64,000 bases of DNA from WVXP01 sp964348095 (GCA_964348095.1 CAYGBK010000093.1:3339-67338), one strand, 5' to 3'; shown: positions 16,178 to 25,193, counted from the stretch's first letter. Made by a program: numbers and translations. The notes: generated by a model from the letters alone, not told the origin.

Positions 16178-18223
16178 TTACAACAGGTCTTCGTTCAACT
16201 GGTCCCGAACCACCTGGTGAGCCCCGTAAATTGCATCTTTGATCCGGCCAGGGTGAACGCAATCGCCAACTTCATAAACTTCAGGCACTGAATCAGGTAG
16301 TGCTTCTCCGAGGCCATTGTTGGAACGATGCCCCGTCGCAATAATGATTGTGTCGGCCTCGATAACCTGATTCTGGCCGTCACGGTCCACGAACGCCACC
16401 CCTGTTGACGTGATCTCCTTTATGACGATGTCTGTTTTGACAGTTGCGTTCCGTTCCTTTCTAAGTTCATCGAGAATGTACCACGTCCGGAACATATACA
16501 TCCAGGGGCCGCTTGCAATGCCTGAGGCATAGGCGCATTCAACCATTTCTCCAAGCTCCGGCCCGGACTCCAAGATCGTTACCTGCCTGCCCTCTTTCGC
16601 CAGGGACAGGGCCGGCTCCGCCCCAATTGCTCCGCCAATCATGACGACCCGCTGCCCCGGATCCGCTTCCCCCAGGAGATAGGCATCGAGGGGTGCCACG
16701 CTAGGTTGATCACCGCCCTTGACGTCAGCCGTATCGAAGGTGCTCCCCGTGGCGAGGATCACACAGTCGGGCGCACGCTTTTTCACCGTCTTGGAGGTCA
16801 CTTCCTGGTTGAGTTCAACCTTCACCGAGAGTTTTGAAAGCTGGTGTTCCTGCCACCGGGTGATGTTCGCTAAATCCCGAGTGTACAGGCGGGCCAAATT
16901 TGACGCACCCTTCACCATTCCTCCCAATTCGCCCCGCTTTTCGCAGAGCGTGACATCATGGCCGCTCAGATGAGCCAATCTGGCCGCTTCCATCCCGCCG
17001 ACTCCACCACCCACCACCAGGACCTTTTTGGGGTTGAAGACCCTCTTCAAATGTTCGAACTTCATGGGTCCAATATCTGGATTTATGGCGCACTTGATTT
17101 CTCGCTGGTTGAAGAGATCTATCGTACAATGGTCGCAGAAGATGCACTGTCGAATCTCTTCCCTCCGGCCGGAGAAGAATTTTTTCGGAGAATCTGGATC
17201 GGCCAGCGCCGGTCGTCCCATAAACACCGCATCGACCCGGCCCCCCTCCACCAATCGTGCAGCGAGGAGGGGATCGCACACCTTTCCTCCACTCACAACG
17301 GGAATCTTCACATTCTTTTTGATTTCCTCGGCAAACCGGACAAAGTAGCCTCGGGGCATATAGAGAAGGGGGATCTGCTGGTGAACGGTTTCGAGAACAC
17401 CGGTTGTCACCTCCAAGTAGTCGAGGCCAGCCTTTGCAAGCTGCGGGGCAAGCTTTTTTGCAGTCATGTCTATCGTTAGAGAGTCCGTCGCTTCTTCCAC
17501 CACCGGATTGAACATGGCAGCCACTGCGTCGAGGCTATCCTCGGCAGGGATTCGCGCCCCAAGAATAAACCCGGGTCCAACGGCCTCCCGTGACCTTCGG
17601 ATAATCTCCGTACAGAAGCGGTATTGTCCATTTCCTAGTCCCCACTCATCTGTCCGTCTGTTGAGCCAGGGGGATAGAAACTGGTGACAGAGGAATCCGT
17701 GGGTGAAATGGAACAAGACCCCGTCAATTGACGCGTCTCTGGCAATCATGACTCCTCGCACAAATTGAGAGATGATCTCTTCTATCTCTTCAGGGGTGAT
17801 CTCACGCAACGGGGGCCTCCCTGGGGCGGGCGGGGTATCTTTGGAAGGGGCCAGAGGTGTGCAGTCGCCCCAGATTTCCTCGTCACACATCGATGGCATC
17901 GATTGTCTTCCGCCGTGCTGAAGTTGGACAACCGTCATCGCCCCCCAGCGATGGACAACCTGGGCAATTTTGTTGAAGCCGCAGATATGCTTAGGGCTTG
18001 AGATCTCCAACATATGACCAAAATTGTTGGTCCGGGGACTGATGGTTGTCGCCTCAACTGTGACCAAACCGAACCCACCTTTTGCCCTCATTTCAAATCC
18101 TTCGACTACTGTGTCGGTGATCCCCCCCAACGTGTTACCCCAGTTGCTTACGATTGGGCCCGCAAAAAGCCTGTTTTTGACTTCCCTTTGTCCGATCCGG
18201 ATTGGGTCCGATAGCTTAGGCAT
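16178..18223 (-). CDS. Old yellow enzyme-family Fe-S flavoprotein reductase, copy 1 (2,4-dienoyl-CoA/2-enoate reductase type)
   Basis: A 681-residue three-part reductase. It has an N-terminal FMN TIM barrel (1 to about 350), a [4Fe-4S] motif (C360, C363, C366, C378), and an FAD/NAD(P) domain starting at VLVVGGGVGG (401-410) with a second Rossmann motif (VVMIGGAIGAEPA). Members reduce activated C=C bonds and can take electrons from NAD(P)H or ferredoxin. The barrel has an insertion at about 233-257 that the second copy (25194) lacks. The ATG at 18223 follows AAAGGGGGGAGCACA. An upstream in-frame ATG would place that site inside the gene. The flavin and cluster residues appear intact, and the substrate is unknown. 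Confidence 0.88.
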   Translation of the reverse strand: MPKLSDPIRIGQREVKNRLFAGPIVSNWGNTLGGITDTVVEGFEMRAKGGFGLVTVEATTISPRTNNFGHMLEISSPKHICGFNKIAQVVHRWGAMTVVQLQHGGRQSMPSMCDEEIWGDCTPLAPSKDTPPAPGRPPLREITPEEIEEIISQFVRGVMIARDASIDGVLFHFTHGFLCHQFLSPWLNRRTDEWGLGNGQYRFCTEIIRRSREAVGPGFILGARIPAEDSLDAVAAMFNPVVEEATDSLTIDMTAKKLAPQLAKAGLDYLEVTTGVLETVHQQIPLLYMPRGYFVRFAEEIKKNVKIPVVSGGKVCDPLLAARLVEGGRVDAVFMGRPALADPDSPKKFFSGRREEIRQCIFCDHCTIDLFNQREIKCAINPDIGPMKFEHLKRVFNPKKVLVVGGGVGGMEAARLAHLSGHDVTLCEKRGELGGMVKGASNLARLYTRDLANITRWQEHQLSKLSVKVELNQEVTSKTVKKRAPDCVILATGSTFDTADVKGGDQPSVAPLDAYLLGEADPGQRVVMIGGAIGAEPALSLAKEGRQVTILESGPELGEMVECAYASGIASGPWMYMFRTWYILDELRKERNATVKTDIVIKEITSTGVAFVDRDGQNQVIEADTIIIATGHRSNNGLGEALPDSVPEVYEVGDCVHPGRIKDAIYGAHQVVRDQLNEDLL

Positions 18224-18316
18224 TGTGCTCCCCCCTTTCAGCATTTCCTGTAGTCAAAGAAAGCAAACCCAGAAACAGGTTGGCCGAGACCTGGAATCCC
18301 TTCTTGGAATTCGGTT

Positions 18317-19327
18317 CTAGATAAGTGCCTTACCCAGATCCAGAACGACCTGCCCGTCAATCTCCAGGGTTACATTCGAATAGATGATATCGATGTGACA
18401 GGGTGCGAGGACCTTTCCGCCGATTGCGTAATTGCTCCCTATCCCGTGGTGGCCAAATCCAAGTCGTCCGAGGTCCTCCAAATTCGTGGCATAGGTCCGG
18501 CAGCACGGATTAAGTCCAACGGCAAATTCCGCCAAATTGTACGCGGAACGGTCATTGAAAGACGCCAACGTCGTGTTCAGGTATTCTGCGGCCTGACCCC
18601 CTGAGACCTCGGCAACTTCTCCCCCTCGTACGGTGATCTTTACGGGTTCTTCTCGAGTGACACCGTAGCCCATTACCCGTACATCGCCCACAATGGTCCC
18701 CTCTGCGGTACCTTCCACGGGCGAGATATTGATTTCGCTGTCTGGCAGGGCCGCAAATTGACCGGGTTCACGAAACAGCCCCGTTTCATACTGGACCGGT
18801 CGATTCGTGATTTCTGCTTTGAGATCAGTGCCGCCTCGAGACGTCATCCGGATAGCATGCCCCTTGGCCAGCAGAGCGCCTATCTTTCGAGCCAATCGGT
18901 CGCTCTCCTCGTAGTCGCCCAGGATTCCTCCTGTGCATAGACAATCTTCGGTGACCTCACACATGGTGCAGCCGCGGGCTCCATTCTTAATTGCCTCAAC
19001 ACGGGCGTCTGTGTGGGTCATCGACCAGCTGGTCGGAAGAAAGAACACATCGCTTCGAGCACAGGCACCGACGACTGCTTTCGGGACTTGCCGTCCATGG
19101 GCCCCGGTAGGAGGAAATGCCACGATAGTCGGCACGCCACCCACAGCGTAGGCGGCCGCGGCAAGGGCTTCAGCCATGCGCATTTTGTTCGTGTCGCATG
19201 CGATAACCACATTCTCACCGGGCTTGACCCCGGCACATTGAGTCATTGCTTTCATGGCACCCGGCATCATTTCAATGAAGCTAGATGGAGCAGGGGTGTA
19301 ATGGAAATACTCGATGGGCCAGCTCAT
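18317..19327 (-). CDS. M29-like metalloprotein (aminopeptidase T / NicX superfamily)
   Basis: A 336-residue protein of the M29 thermophilic aminopeptidase superfamily. Likely metal ligands are visible: Glu in DSEINISPVEG, Glu in LAEFAVGLNP, His in GFGHHGIGSN and the pair His-x-Asp in PCHIDI. The same fold contains 2,5-dihydroxypyridine 5,6-dioxygenase (NicX), an iron enzyme of aerobic nicotinate breakdown. Sequence alone does not decide between peptidase, dioxygenase-like and other roles, and the anaerobic setting argues against a dioxygenase. The ATG follows AGGAGGTTGTCTCC. It is the first gene of the minus-strand group with the old yellow enzyme and ferredoxin. Confidence 0.75.
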   Translation of the reverse strand: MSWPIEYFHYTPAPSSFIEMMPGAMKAMTQCAGVKPGENVVIACDTNKMRMAEALAAAAYAVGGVPTIVAFPPTGAHGRQVPKAVVGACARSDVFFLPTSWSMTHTDARVEAIKNGARGCTMCEVTEDCLCTGGILGDYEESDRLARKIGALLAKGHAIRMTSRGGTDLKAEITNRPVQYETGLFREPGQFAALPDSEINISPVEGTAEGTIVGDVRVMGYGVTREEPVKITVRGGEVAEVSGGQAAEYLNTTLASFNDRSAYNLAEFAVGLNPCCRTYATNLEDLGRLGFGHHGIGSNYAIGGKVLAPCHIDIIYSNVTLEIDGQVVLDLGKALI

Positions 19328-19877
19328 GGAGACAACCTCCTTCTAGACTCTGTTTATTGGTTTTCCAAGTCGGGAGAATCACAGCGATTACTCCTAGGAT
19401 TACTCAACTCCTAACACATCCAGAGACAAAAGTCATTCATTAAGATTGTCGCCTAAGCACCTCCACAGGCTCTTGTCGAAGGCAGAAAGGCGCCGCACGT
19501 CCAAGCCCCCTTTTGGCTATGTTGACCTTGACAGATAAACCGTCGAAAAGGTATCATTCTGTTTGATTTGCGGGCTTTTGCTTAGACTCTTGATTGGTGT
19601 AGGACGACTCATTTTTCATCACTTCAGTGGTCGGGAAGCGGACGTTCACCTTTGGTTTTGTGATCTTCTCGTCAGAGTTCATCGACACAACCGGATGGAT
19701 TCTGACATGATGAGAGAAAGGGGCGGGGGTTGTCCCTTGACGCCTCATTGGCAGAGGCTACCGATGTCCCGTGATGCGCCCCTTTAGCACGTGCGTTGCA
19801 GGAGGGATCGGCTGTTTTTGTCAAGATCAGTCGTGAAGAGATCACCAGATCTGCCGTTTCGACGACTCCCTGAGTAA
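19328..19877. other. Divergent intergenic region with a long leader for the ChlI-like gene
   Basis: About 550 bases between the minus-strand M29-like gene and the plus-strand chelatase-like gene. It contains the promoter at 19528-19557, which would give a leader of about 310 bases. I looked for a cobalamin riboswitch, since the downstream gene is chelatase-like, and could not recognise its conserved boxes. No protein is supported. Confidence 0.45.
19528..19557 (+). promoter_or_regulatory. Sigma-70-type promoter of the chelatase-like locus
   Basis: TTGACA at 19528-19533, an 18-base spacer, and TATCAT at 19552-19557. Both hexamers and the spacing are identical to the promoter in front of the FadR-like regulator (2851-2880). 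Confidence 0.6.
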
Positions 19878-20987
19878 ATGAAGGGCCGGGTTTTGTTCAG
19901 AAGAGAAGATTATCTATATCCATTTACAGCAATTGTCGGTCAGGAGGCGATGAAAACCGCTCTGCTCCTGAACGCCGTCAATCAGGAAATCGGCGGAGTG
20001 CTAATAAGGGGGCCAAGCGGCACAGCTAAGTCCACAGCGGTTCGGGGGCTGGCTGCATTGCTTCCTCACGTGGGAGTCGTTGCTGACTGTCAATTCCAGT
20101 GCGATCCCCATGATCACCGCACGCAGTGTGACCTATGCACAGAACGTACAGAAAAGGGCGAGACTCTTCCCGTGCTCAATCGCCCTCGTCGTTTGGTTAA
20201 CCTCCCTCTCAATGCGACCGAGGATCGTGTGGCCGGAACGCTCGACATATCCAAAGCGTTAAGAGAAGGTGTGAAGGCTCTGGAACCTGGTCTGCTTGCC
20301 GATGCCAACCGGGGCATTCTGTACATCGATGAAATCAACCTTCTCGATGACCATATAACCGATATTTTGCTGGATGCGGCGGCCCTCGGGGTAAACGTCG
20401 TTGAAAGGGAAGGGGTTTCAGTGAGCCATCCTTCTCGATTTCTCCTTATTGGAACGATGAACCCGGAAGAGGGAGAGCTACGGCCCCAGATTGCAGATCG
20501 TATCGGTCTTCAAGTCGAGGTCACTGCTCTGAAAAACGAGGCCGAGCGAGTGGAAGTGATGAAGCGGCGGCAAGCTTTCCTGATGGATCCGAGTGGAGAA
20601 TCCGATCGGTATCAGGGTGACCAAGAACAGTTGCGACGGTCCATCAAGCAGGCAATCACCCTGTTGCACAGGATAGAGGTACCTGACCACCTTTACGGGG
20701 CAATCGCCCAACTCACCATCAAGTCAGAGGTCCCAAGCCACAGAGCTGACATAACGATTCTCCAATGTGCCAAAGCAATAGCCAGTCTGCAGGGGAGGAA
20801 ACAAGTTGATGCTGAGGACATCCTTGAGGGGGCCACACTGGCTTTGGGCCACCGCCTTTCTAGAGATCCCTTCGCGACGTATTCTCCAGTGGACTCGATT
20901 GCAATTCGGCGTGAGCTCGAGGAGATCTTAGAAGCGCCAATCCCAAAAAAAAAAGTGAGAATGACGACGGCAAGCCTGTCGAAGTAG
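19878..20987 (+). CDS. ChlI/BchI-like AAA+ chelatase ATPase (zero-frame product)
   Basis: A 369-residue AAA+ ATPase of the magnesium/cobalt chelatase I-subunit type, which powers metal insertion into a tetrapyrrole. Walker A is GPSGTAKST (45-53), Walker B LYIDEINLL (148-156), and the family insert has four Cys (71, 75, 84, 87). The ChlI core ends near residue 350. At 20945-20954 the frame crosses ten consecutive A and stops 30 bases later. In the -1 frame the same run leads directly into a ChlD-type linker and VWA domain. Either the locus makes both a short ChlI-like and a 671-residue ChlD-like protein by slippage, or this is a broken fused gene. The partner large subunit (CobN/ChlH) is not in the window. 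Confidence 0.87.
   Translation: MKGRVLFRREDYLYPFTAIVGQEAMKTALLLNAVNQEIGGVLIRGPSGTAKSTAVRGLAALLPHVGVVADCQFQCDPHDHRTQCDLCTERTEKGETLPVLNRPRRLVNLPLNATEDRVAGTLDISKALREGVKALEPGLLADANRGILYIDEINLLDDHITDILLDAAALGVNVVEREGVSVSHPSRFLLIGTMNPEEGELRPQIADRIGLQVEVTALKNEAERVEVMKRRQAFLMDPSGESDRYQGDQEQLRRSIKQAITLLHRIEVPDHLYGAIAQLTIKSEVPSHRADITILQCAKAIASLQGRKQVDAEDILEGATLALGHRLSRDPFATYSPVDSIAIRRELEEILEAPIPKKKVRMTTASLSK
20945..20981 (+). promoter_or_regulatory. Candidate -1 frameshift signal: A10 run plus hairpin
   Basis: Ten A at 20945-20954 allow the ribosome (or RNA polymerase) to slip back one base. Ten bases downstream, CGACGGC (20965-20971) can pair with GCCtGTCG (20974-20981) with one bulged T, a possible stimulator. 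A GAGGAG stretch at about 20919-20924 lies upstream. Programmed frameshifting in chlD genes that yields both small and medium chelatase subunits is a reported phenomenon. Its operation here is inferred. Confidence 0.6.
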
Positions 20988-21892
20988 ACGTCTCTCTATC
21001 ACAGCAGACAGATATCGCAGAAGCGGACCTGGATACAGAGAGGGTATTTCAGCCCACCAATCGACGAACGTTTTTCATTCGGTCCGCTGCCGGTAAGCGA
21101 AGTGAGCCTGTCACCACCCGGCTGCGAGGGAAGTACTGCCGACCCAAGATGCCTGTGGGTTTGATCAGCGATGTGGCGTTGGACGCGACCCTGAGGGCCA
21201 CGGCGGCGCGTCGTTTGACACATCCGAGAGGGCCGATTACCGTTCGTCCCGAGGACCTCAGAGAGAAAATCCGTCGGCATCGGTCTCCCTACTTCATAGT
21301 CTTTGTAGTAGACAATAGTTGGTCCATTCACGTGGATACTTCCCTGGAACGGACCAAAGGTGTCGTTTTGGAGCTTCTCAAGGATGCCAGAATTCACCAC
21401 GACAAAGTGGCAATGGTCGCCTTTCGCCATAATCGGCGCCCGGATTCGACGATCTGCCTTCCACCAACGAACAGTTACACCAGGGCCGCCGAGTGCCTGC
21501 AAAAGATTCCCCTGAGCGGGTCAACCCCGTTGCCTGATGCGATCAGCAAAGCCTATCACCTGTTACGTCAAACGCTTATTAAGTATCAGAATGCAATACC
21601 GGCGATCGTCATCATCACCGACGGAATCGCGAATATTCCCATTCGTCCCGGCGGAGATCCTTACGATGAGATATTCCGGCTTTGTCGCCACCTCAAATGG
21701 GGGAACATTGCCACCGTCATTGTTGACACGGAACCAACGAGATCCGAGGCAGCTGGAAACCATTGCAGACAGATGGCAGTCGCGAGCGGAGGAACGTACC
21801 TCACCTTGTCCGAGTTGACACGGCAGTCGATTGAGGAGGCTGTTGCCGGCATAGTCGGCACCCGGTCACCTCATTCCCATGAGTGTTTCTAG
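20954..21892 (+). CDS. ChlD-like linker and VWA domain, read in the -1 frame
   Basis: This frame is open from 20915 to 21892 and has no ATG, GTG or TTG before an internal ATG at 21149. Starting there would cut off a conserved region: codons before 21149 encode VFQPTNRR and RLRGKYCRP, the linker expected just before the ALDATLRA segment of ChlD proteins. It is therefore listed as the -1 continuation of the ATPase frame, 312 codons after the slip. The VWA domain has an intact MIDAS (Asp-x-Ser-x-Ser in VVDNSWS), the STPLPDAI threonine loop and IITDG. ChlD-type proteins couple the ATPase ring to the large subunit. Independent initiation at 21149 is possible but would lack the linker. Confidence 0.75.
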   Translation, partial: SENDDGKPVEVDVSLSQQTDIAEADLDTERVFQPTNRRTFFIRSAAGKRSEPVTTRLRGKYCRPKMPVGLISDVALDATLRATAARRLTHPRGPITVRPEDLREKIRRHRSPYFIVFVVDNSWSIHVDTSLERTKGVVLELLKDARIHHDKVAMVAFRHNRRPDSTICLPPTNSYTRAAECLQKIPLSGSTPLPDAISKAYHLLRQTLIKYQNAIPAIVIITDGIANIPIRPGGDPYDEIFRLCRHLKWGNIATVIVDTEPTRSEAAGNHCRQMAVASGGTYLTLSELTRQSIEEAVAGIVGTRSPHSHECF

Positions 21893-21914
21893 AAGCGTTG
21901 TCCTGGAGGTAAAC

Positions 21915-22700
21915 ATGAAGTCGAAAAGTCCACAAGGTCGTGCCAAAGCCTCGTTGGAGTCCTTGAAAGCGCTCTCCGCCGATCGAGGTGACACATGTGT
22001 CAGCCTGCTGAGCACTTTTTTAGACGCCCAATTGATATTCGGGGAAACCGAGCTGTCACTCGATAGGCTGCACCCTCTCTTTGACGTATATTGGCCGACA
22101 TCGTCGATTGATGACGCAGCAAGAGAGCTGGTCAGGTTGGGTCTGTTGAATAATAACCCGGAGTCAACATACGCTGTTCCCCGAGGGATTTGCCGACCGG
22201 TCGCGTCCGCCCTTGAGGAGAATCTCACAGACTATGCTTTCCAGGGCAAGAGTGGTCCCACACAATTCGGCGCCCTTTTGGACGGTTTTTCGAAATACTG
22301 CCTCAGTGAATTGAGAGTTACCCTGGCCGAAGGCAATCAGCTGACGCCGCCATGGGGTGGGCGTGCTTACACGTCGGCCGGCCAGGTGCACTATCTGTTA
22401 CTTCGACCTTACCCGCTCTATCTGCGAACTCACACGGATGCGCATACCTTGACGCTGTGCGAACTGCCAGACGAAGGGATCACGGCCATGACAGATCATT
22501 TTGCTCGCAGCAAGGCGCTCCGTCAGCGGCTGGCCCTCTACGACCTGGGTCGATGCCAAAAGATCAACCTGACTCGCAGCGACGTCTTCGTCTTCTTCGA
22601 ACGCTACCTCCGGCGAGTACACGGTCTGCGCATTGCTCCGGCCCCGGCCTTGACGCAAAGCCTCGTGGACGGCGGGCTTCTCTCCCTGGAAATGGGATAA
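21915..22700 (+). CDS. Unrecognised 261-residue protein downstream of chelatase-like genes
   Basis: I do not recognise this protein. It is soluble-looking, with no signal peptide or membrane segment. The first 120 residues are helical and resemble a small wing-helix arrangement (DDAARELVRLGLLNNNPESTYAVPRGI), and the C-terminal part has a basic stretch RSKALRQRLALYDLGRCQK followed by FFERYLRR. The ATG at 21915 lies 5 bases after GGAGG. An upstream in-frame ATG at 21879 overlaps the VWA gene end. The 22-base gap to the VWA frame suggests it is part of the same transcript and may work with it. Confidence 0.6.
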   Translation: MKSKSPQGRAKASLESLKALSADRGDTCVSLLSTFLDAQLIFGETELSLDRLHPLFDVYWPTSSIDDAARELVRLGLLNNNPESTYAVPRGICRPVASALEENLTDYAFQGKSGPTQFGALLDGFSKYCLSELRVTLAEGNQLTPPWGGRAYTSAGQVHYLLLRPYPLYLRTHTDAHTLTLCELPDEGITAMTDHFARSKALRQRLALYDLGRCQKINLTRSDVFVFFERYLRRVHGLRIAPAPALTQSLVDGGLLSLEMG

Positions 22701-23039
22701 GAGGTCGCGCATCAGACCTCACCGAGCCCTTTCTCATGTCTTCCCAGAAAAAGAGAAAAGAAAAAGGGCCCGACCATTCGATTCTGTCCTTTCTGCGGCC
22801 CATTCTGGCATCCTCAATGCCCCTTCTCCTGACGTGAGGGACGGTTGTGGAAGATCGAGAAGAATGGTTTTGACTCCGGATCATAAATTTGTTGACACTG
22901 GTGCGTGAGCCATGATAGAAAACCCCCGAGCGCGTGCGAGTCGGTTTCGCGGTGACAACTGGGAGAGGCCACGTGCATCATGACGGGGAGAATGAGATGC
23001 TGGTGGCCTTCCAGGGCAATGGAAAGGAGGAAATAAAGC
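22701..23039. other. Intergenic region before the TPP enzyme
   Basis: No protein or RNA gene recognised. A TTGACA at 22892-22897 has only a weak -10 match (around 22914-22920). The AAAGGAGG ribosome-binding site of the next gene lies at its end. A short frame reading FCPFCG near 22785 has no start codon and is probably chance. Confidence 0.4.
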
Positions 23040-24821
23040 ATGGCTGAATTGCGCGGTAACGAAATCATTGCTGAGTATCTGATGAAAGAGAAGATACCCT
23101 ACATCCTGGGTTACGCAGGTCATGGTGCCATCGGCCTGCTCGATGGCATTTACGACCGGACTGACAAAGTCCAGCTTGTTTTTCCCCGGATCGAGCAGGC
23201 GGCCGGTTTTATGGCCGACGTCTATTTTCGTATTACCGGATTCCCGCTTCCGGTTTACACATCGACAGGACCTGGACCGATGAACCTGACTATCGCATTG
23301 GCTAATGCCTTTTACGACTCGTCCGCGTTCCTTGCGATTACAGGGCAGGTGACCAGCGATCAGTTTGATACTGGGGCGTTGCAGGAAGAATATCGTTACT
23401 TCCCTGGGGATTTTCCGTCGGTAATTAAACCCATAGTCAAACACTCCTGGCAGGTACGGAAGGTTGAAGACTTGGTGAGATACCTTCCCAAAGCATACAA
23501 ACTCATGCGCACAGGGAGACCGGGGCCCTGTCACATCGAAGTTCCCTATGACCTCTACATTGAGAAGGCCGATGTAGAGATTCCGGAACCAGAAACCTGG
23601 TCCCAGCCGATCAATTGGCGCACCCAGGCGTCGCCCGAGGCAACAAAGAAGGCACTTGATACGCTCGTTAAAGGCAAAAGACCTCTCATCTTGGCCGGGG
23701 GTGGCGTCATGCTCTCCGGGGCGACAGCAGAACTGAAGGCGCTTGCGACCCATCTGGACATTCCAGTTTACACGACACTCATGGGGAAGGGTGCCATGTC
23801 CGAAGAAGATGATCTCTATCTGGGCCTTGCCGGCTGTTGGGGTGACTACCCTGCTGCGGAGGCAGCCCGAAATGCAGACGTCATCCTGGCAATTGGAGCC
23901 CGCTTCTCCGATCTGCATTGTGCCTCTTGGCTCCCAGGATATACGTACAATATTCCGCCGACGAAACTCATTCATGTGGATATCGACGCTGGCGAGATCG
24001 GGCGCAACTATCCTGTCGAGATCGGCATTGTGGCCGACGCAAAATGCTTCCTATCCCAAATGTTGGACACGGCAAAGGCCGAGGGGATCAAGAGAGATGG
24101 AAAAGGGTGGATCGAGGAGGTATACGAATACAAGACAGAGTGGGGTAATTTCAAGAGTCCCTTTGCCAAAAACGATGAGGTTCCAATCGATCCACGACGG
24201 ATTCTGTTAGACATGCGCAGGGTGGCTCCCAAAGATGCCATCCTGGTCGCCGATGTGGGGAACAACCAGGCCTGGGTGGAGCAGTACTGGGCAACCCCCC
24301 ATCCTCGGGCTCACATCAGTCCGGGTGGTTTTGCAGCCATGGGCTTTGGCATCTGTGGGGTGTTGGGGGCGAAGCTAGCGAGACCCGAGGTTCCGTGCCT
24401 TAATGTCTGCAGCGATGGGGGCTTTATGATGGCAACCCATGCGGTAGCCACCGCCGTGGAGCACGATCTAGCAGCTGTCTGGGTCATTTTAAACAATTAC
24501 ACGATCGGATGTATACGGGATCTCCAGCGTTTCTACCTGGACGGACGAGAGATAGGCACAAGTTTTATGAAGGTGAAGACGGGCGAGCTGTGGAACCCAG
24601 ATTTTGCAAAGATGGCTGAATCAATGGGCGGAAAGGGAGTTCGTATAGAGAAACCGGGCGATTTTGCAGGAGCATTCGAGGATGCCATCAAATCTGGAGT
24701 GCCAACGGTGTTAGACGTAATCATCAATCGGGATACACCGGTGCCAATTACCACGACGTGGCAGATGCCACCAATTCCGACCGCCGAGCCGACATTTGGC
24801 AAGCGGAAAGTCCGCACGTGA
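23040..24821 (+). CDS. Thiamine pyrophosphate-dependent enzyme, acetolactate synthase-like
   Basis: A 593-residue enzyme with the three-domain layout of the acetohydroxyacid synthase/decarboxylase family: an N-terminal pyrimidine-binding domain with the catalytic Glu52 (FPRIEQAAG), a central Rossmann-like domain (about 190-320), and a C-terminal PP domain whose metal motif reads CSDGGFMMA and ends at LNN about 25 residues later (usual GDG is SDG here). Family reactions are decarboxylation or ligation of 2-keto acids, for example acetolactate synthase, glyoxylate carboligase or phenylglyoxylate/sulfopyruvate decarboxylase. Gene context favours a catabolic rather than biosynthetic role. There is no regulatory subunit gene next to it. 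The ATG follows AAAGGAGGAAATAAAGC. Confidence 0.87.
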   Translation: MAELRGNEIIAEYLMKEKIPYILGYAGHGAIGLLDGIYDRTDKVQLVFPRIEQAAGFMADVYFRITGFPLPVYTSTGPGPMNLTIALANAFYDSSAFLAITGQVTSDQFDTGALQEEYRYFPGDFPSVIKPIVKHSWQVRKVEDLVRYLPKAYKLMRTGRPGPCHIEVPYDLYIEKADVEIPEPETWSQPINWRTQASPEATKKALDTLVKGKRPLILAGGGVMLSGATAELKALATHLDIPVYTTLMGKGAMSEEDDLYLGLAGCWGDYPAAEAARNADVILAIGARFSDLHCASWLPGYTYNIPPTKLIHVDIDAGEIGRNYPVEIGIVADAKCFLSQMLDTAKAEGIKRDGKGWIEEVYEYKTEWGNFKSPFAKNDEVPIDPRRILLDMRRVAPKDAILVADVGNNQAWVEQYWATPHPRAHISPGGFAAMGFGICGVLGAKLARPEVPCLNVCSDGGFMMATHAVATAVEHDLAAVWVILNNYTIGCIRDLQRFYLDGREIGTSFMKVKTGELWNPDFAKMAESMGGKGVRIEKPGDFAGAFEDAIKSGVPTVLDVIINRDTPVPITTTWQMPPIPTAEPTFGKRKVRT

Positions 24822-25193
24822 GACAGTCCGTTTCCGGCAGAGGATTGTGGGGCAGACCTGCGGGTTAACACCCTTTTTGCCCGTCATCCTCGAAAGGTGT
24901 GGGGTTTAATCAACAGACAAGGCGACCTCTCCCCATCTCACGGTGAGCGGCGAAGGGATGGGAAATTGAGTTTCAGTCGGGACCAATCATCGACGTTCCG
25001 CTGATTGTCTTGCCAATGCACGTCCGATAGTCATCAAGGGCAATGTTGACCGTCCACGGAAGGTGCGGCTCACGTGAGGCGCGTCCTACCCTCTTTCTGA
25101 ACGCGGCCCGGATTCTCGTTCTCTCGAACCGGGAACGAAAGGGTGCCGTGTCTTATCAGTTTGGTAAAGGAGTTAGAACCAAGGAGGAGAACA
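24822..25193. other. Intergenic region before old yellow enzyme copy 2
   Basis: About 370 bases without a recognisable gene. It has one hairpin, CCCGG-a-TTC (25107-25115) with GAACCGGG (25126-25133), and no T-run. The AAGGAGGAG ribosome-binding site of the next gene lies at its right end. Confidence 0.4.

Noticed and set aside
19560..19877. Cobalamin riboswitch in the leader of the chelatase-like gene
   Set aside because: The long leader and gene function made it attractive, but the conserved B12-box could not be recognised by eye.
22750..22840. Zinc-ribbon-like FCPFCG in a short frame
   Set aside because: No start codon, only about 30 codons, and surrounding residues do not continue a zinc-ribbon pattern.
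22881..23975. A 364-aa open frame on the minus strand
   Set aside because: It is antisense to the TPP enzyme, whose catalytic and cofactor motifs are clear, and the antisense frame has no family features.
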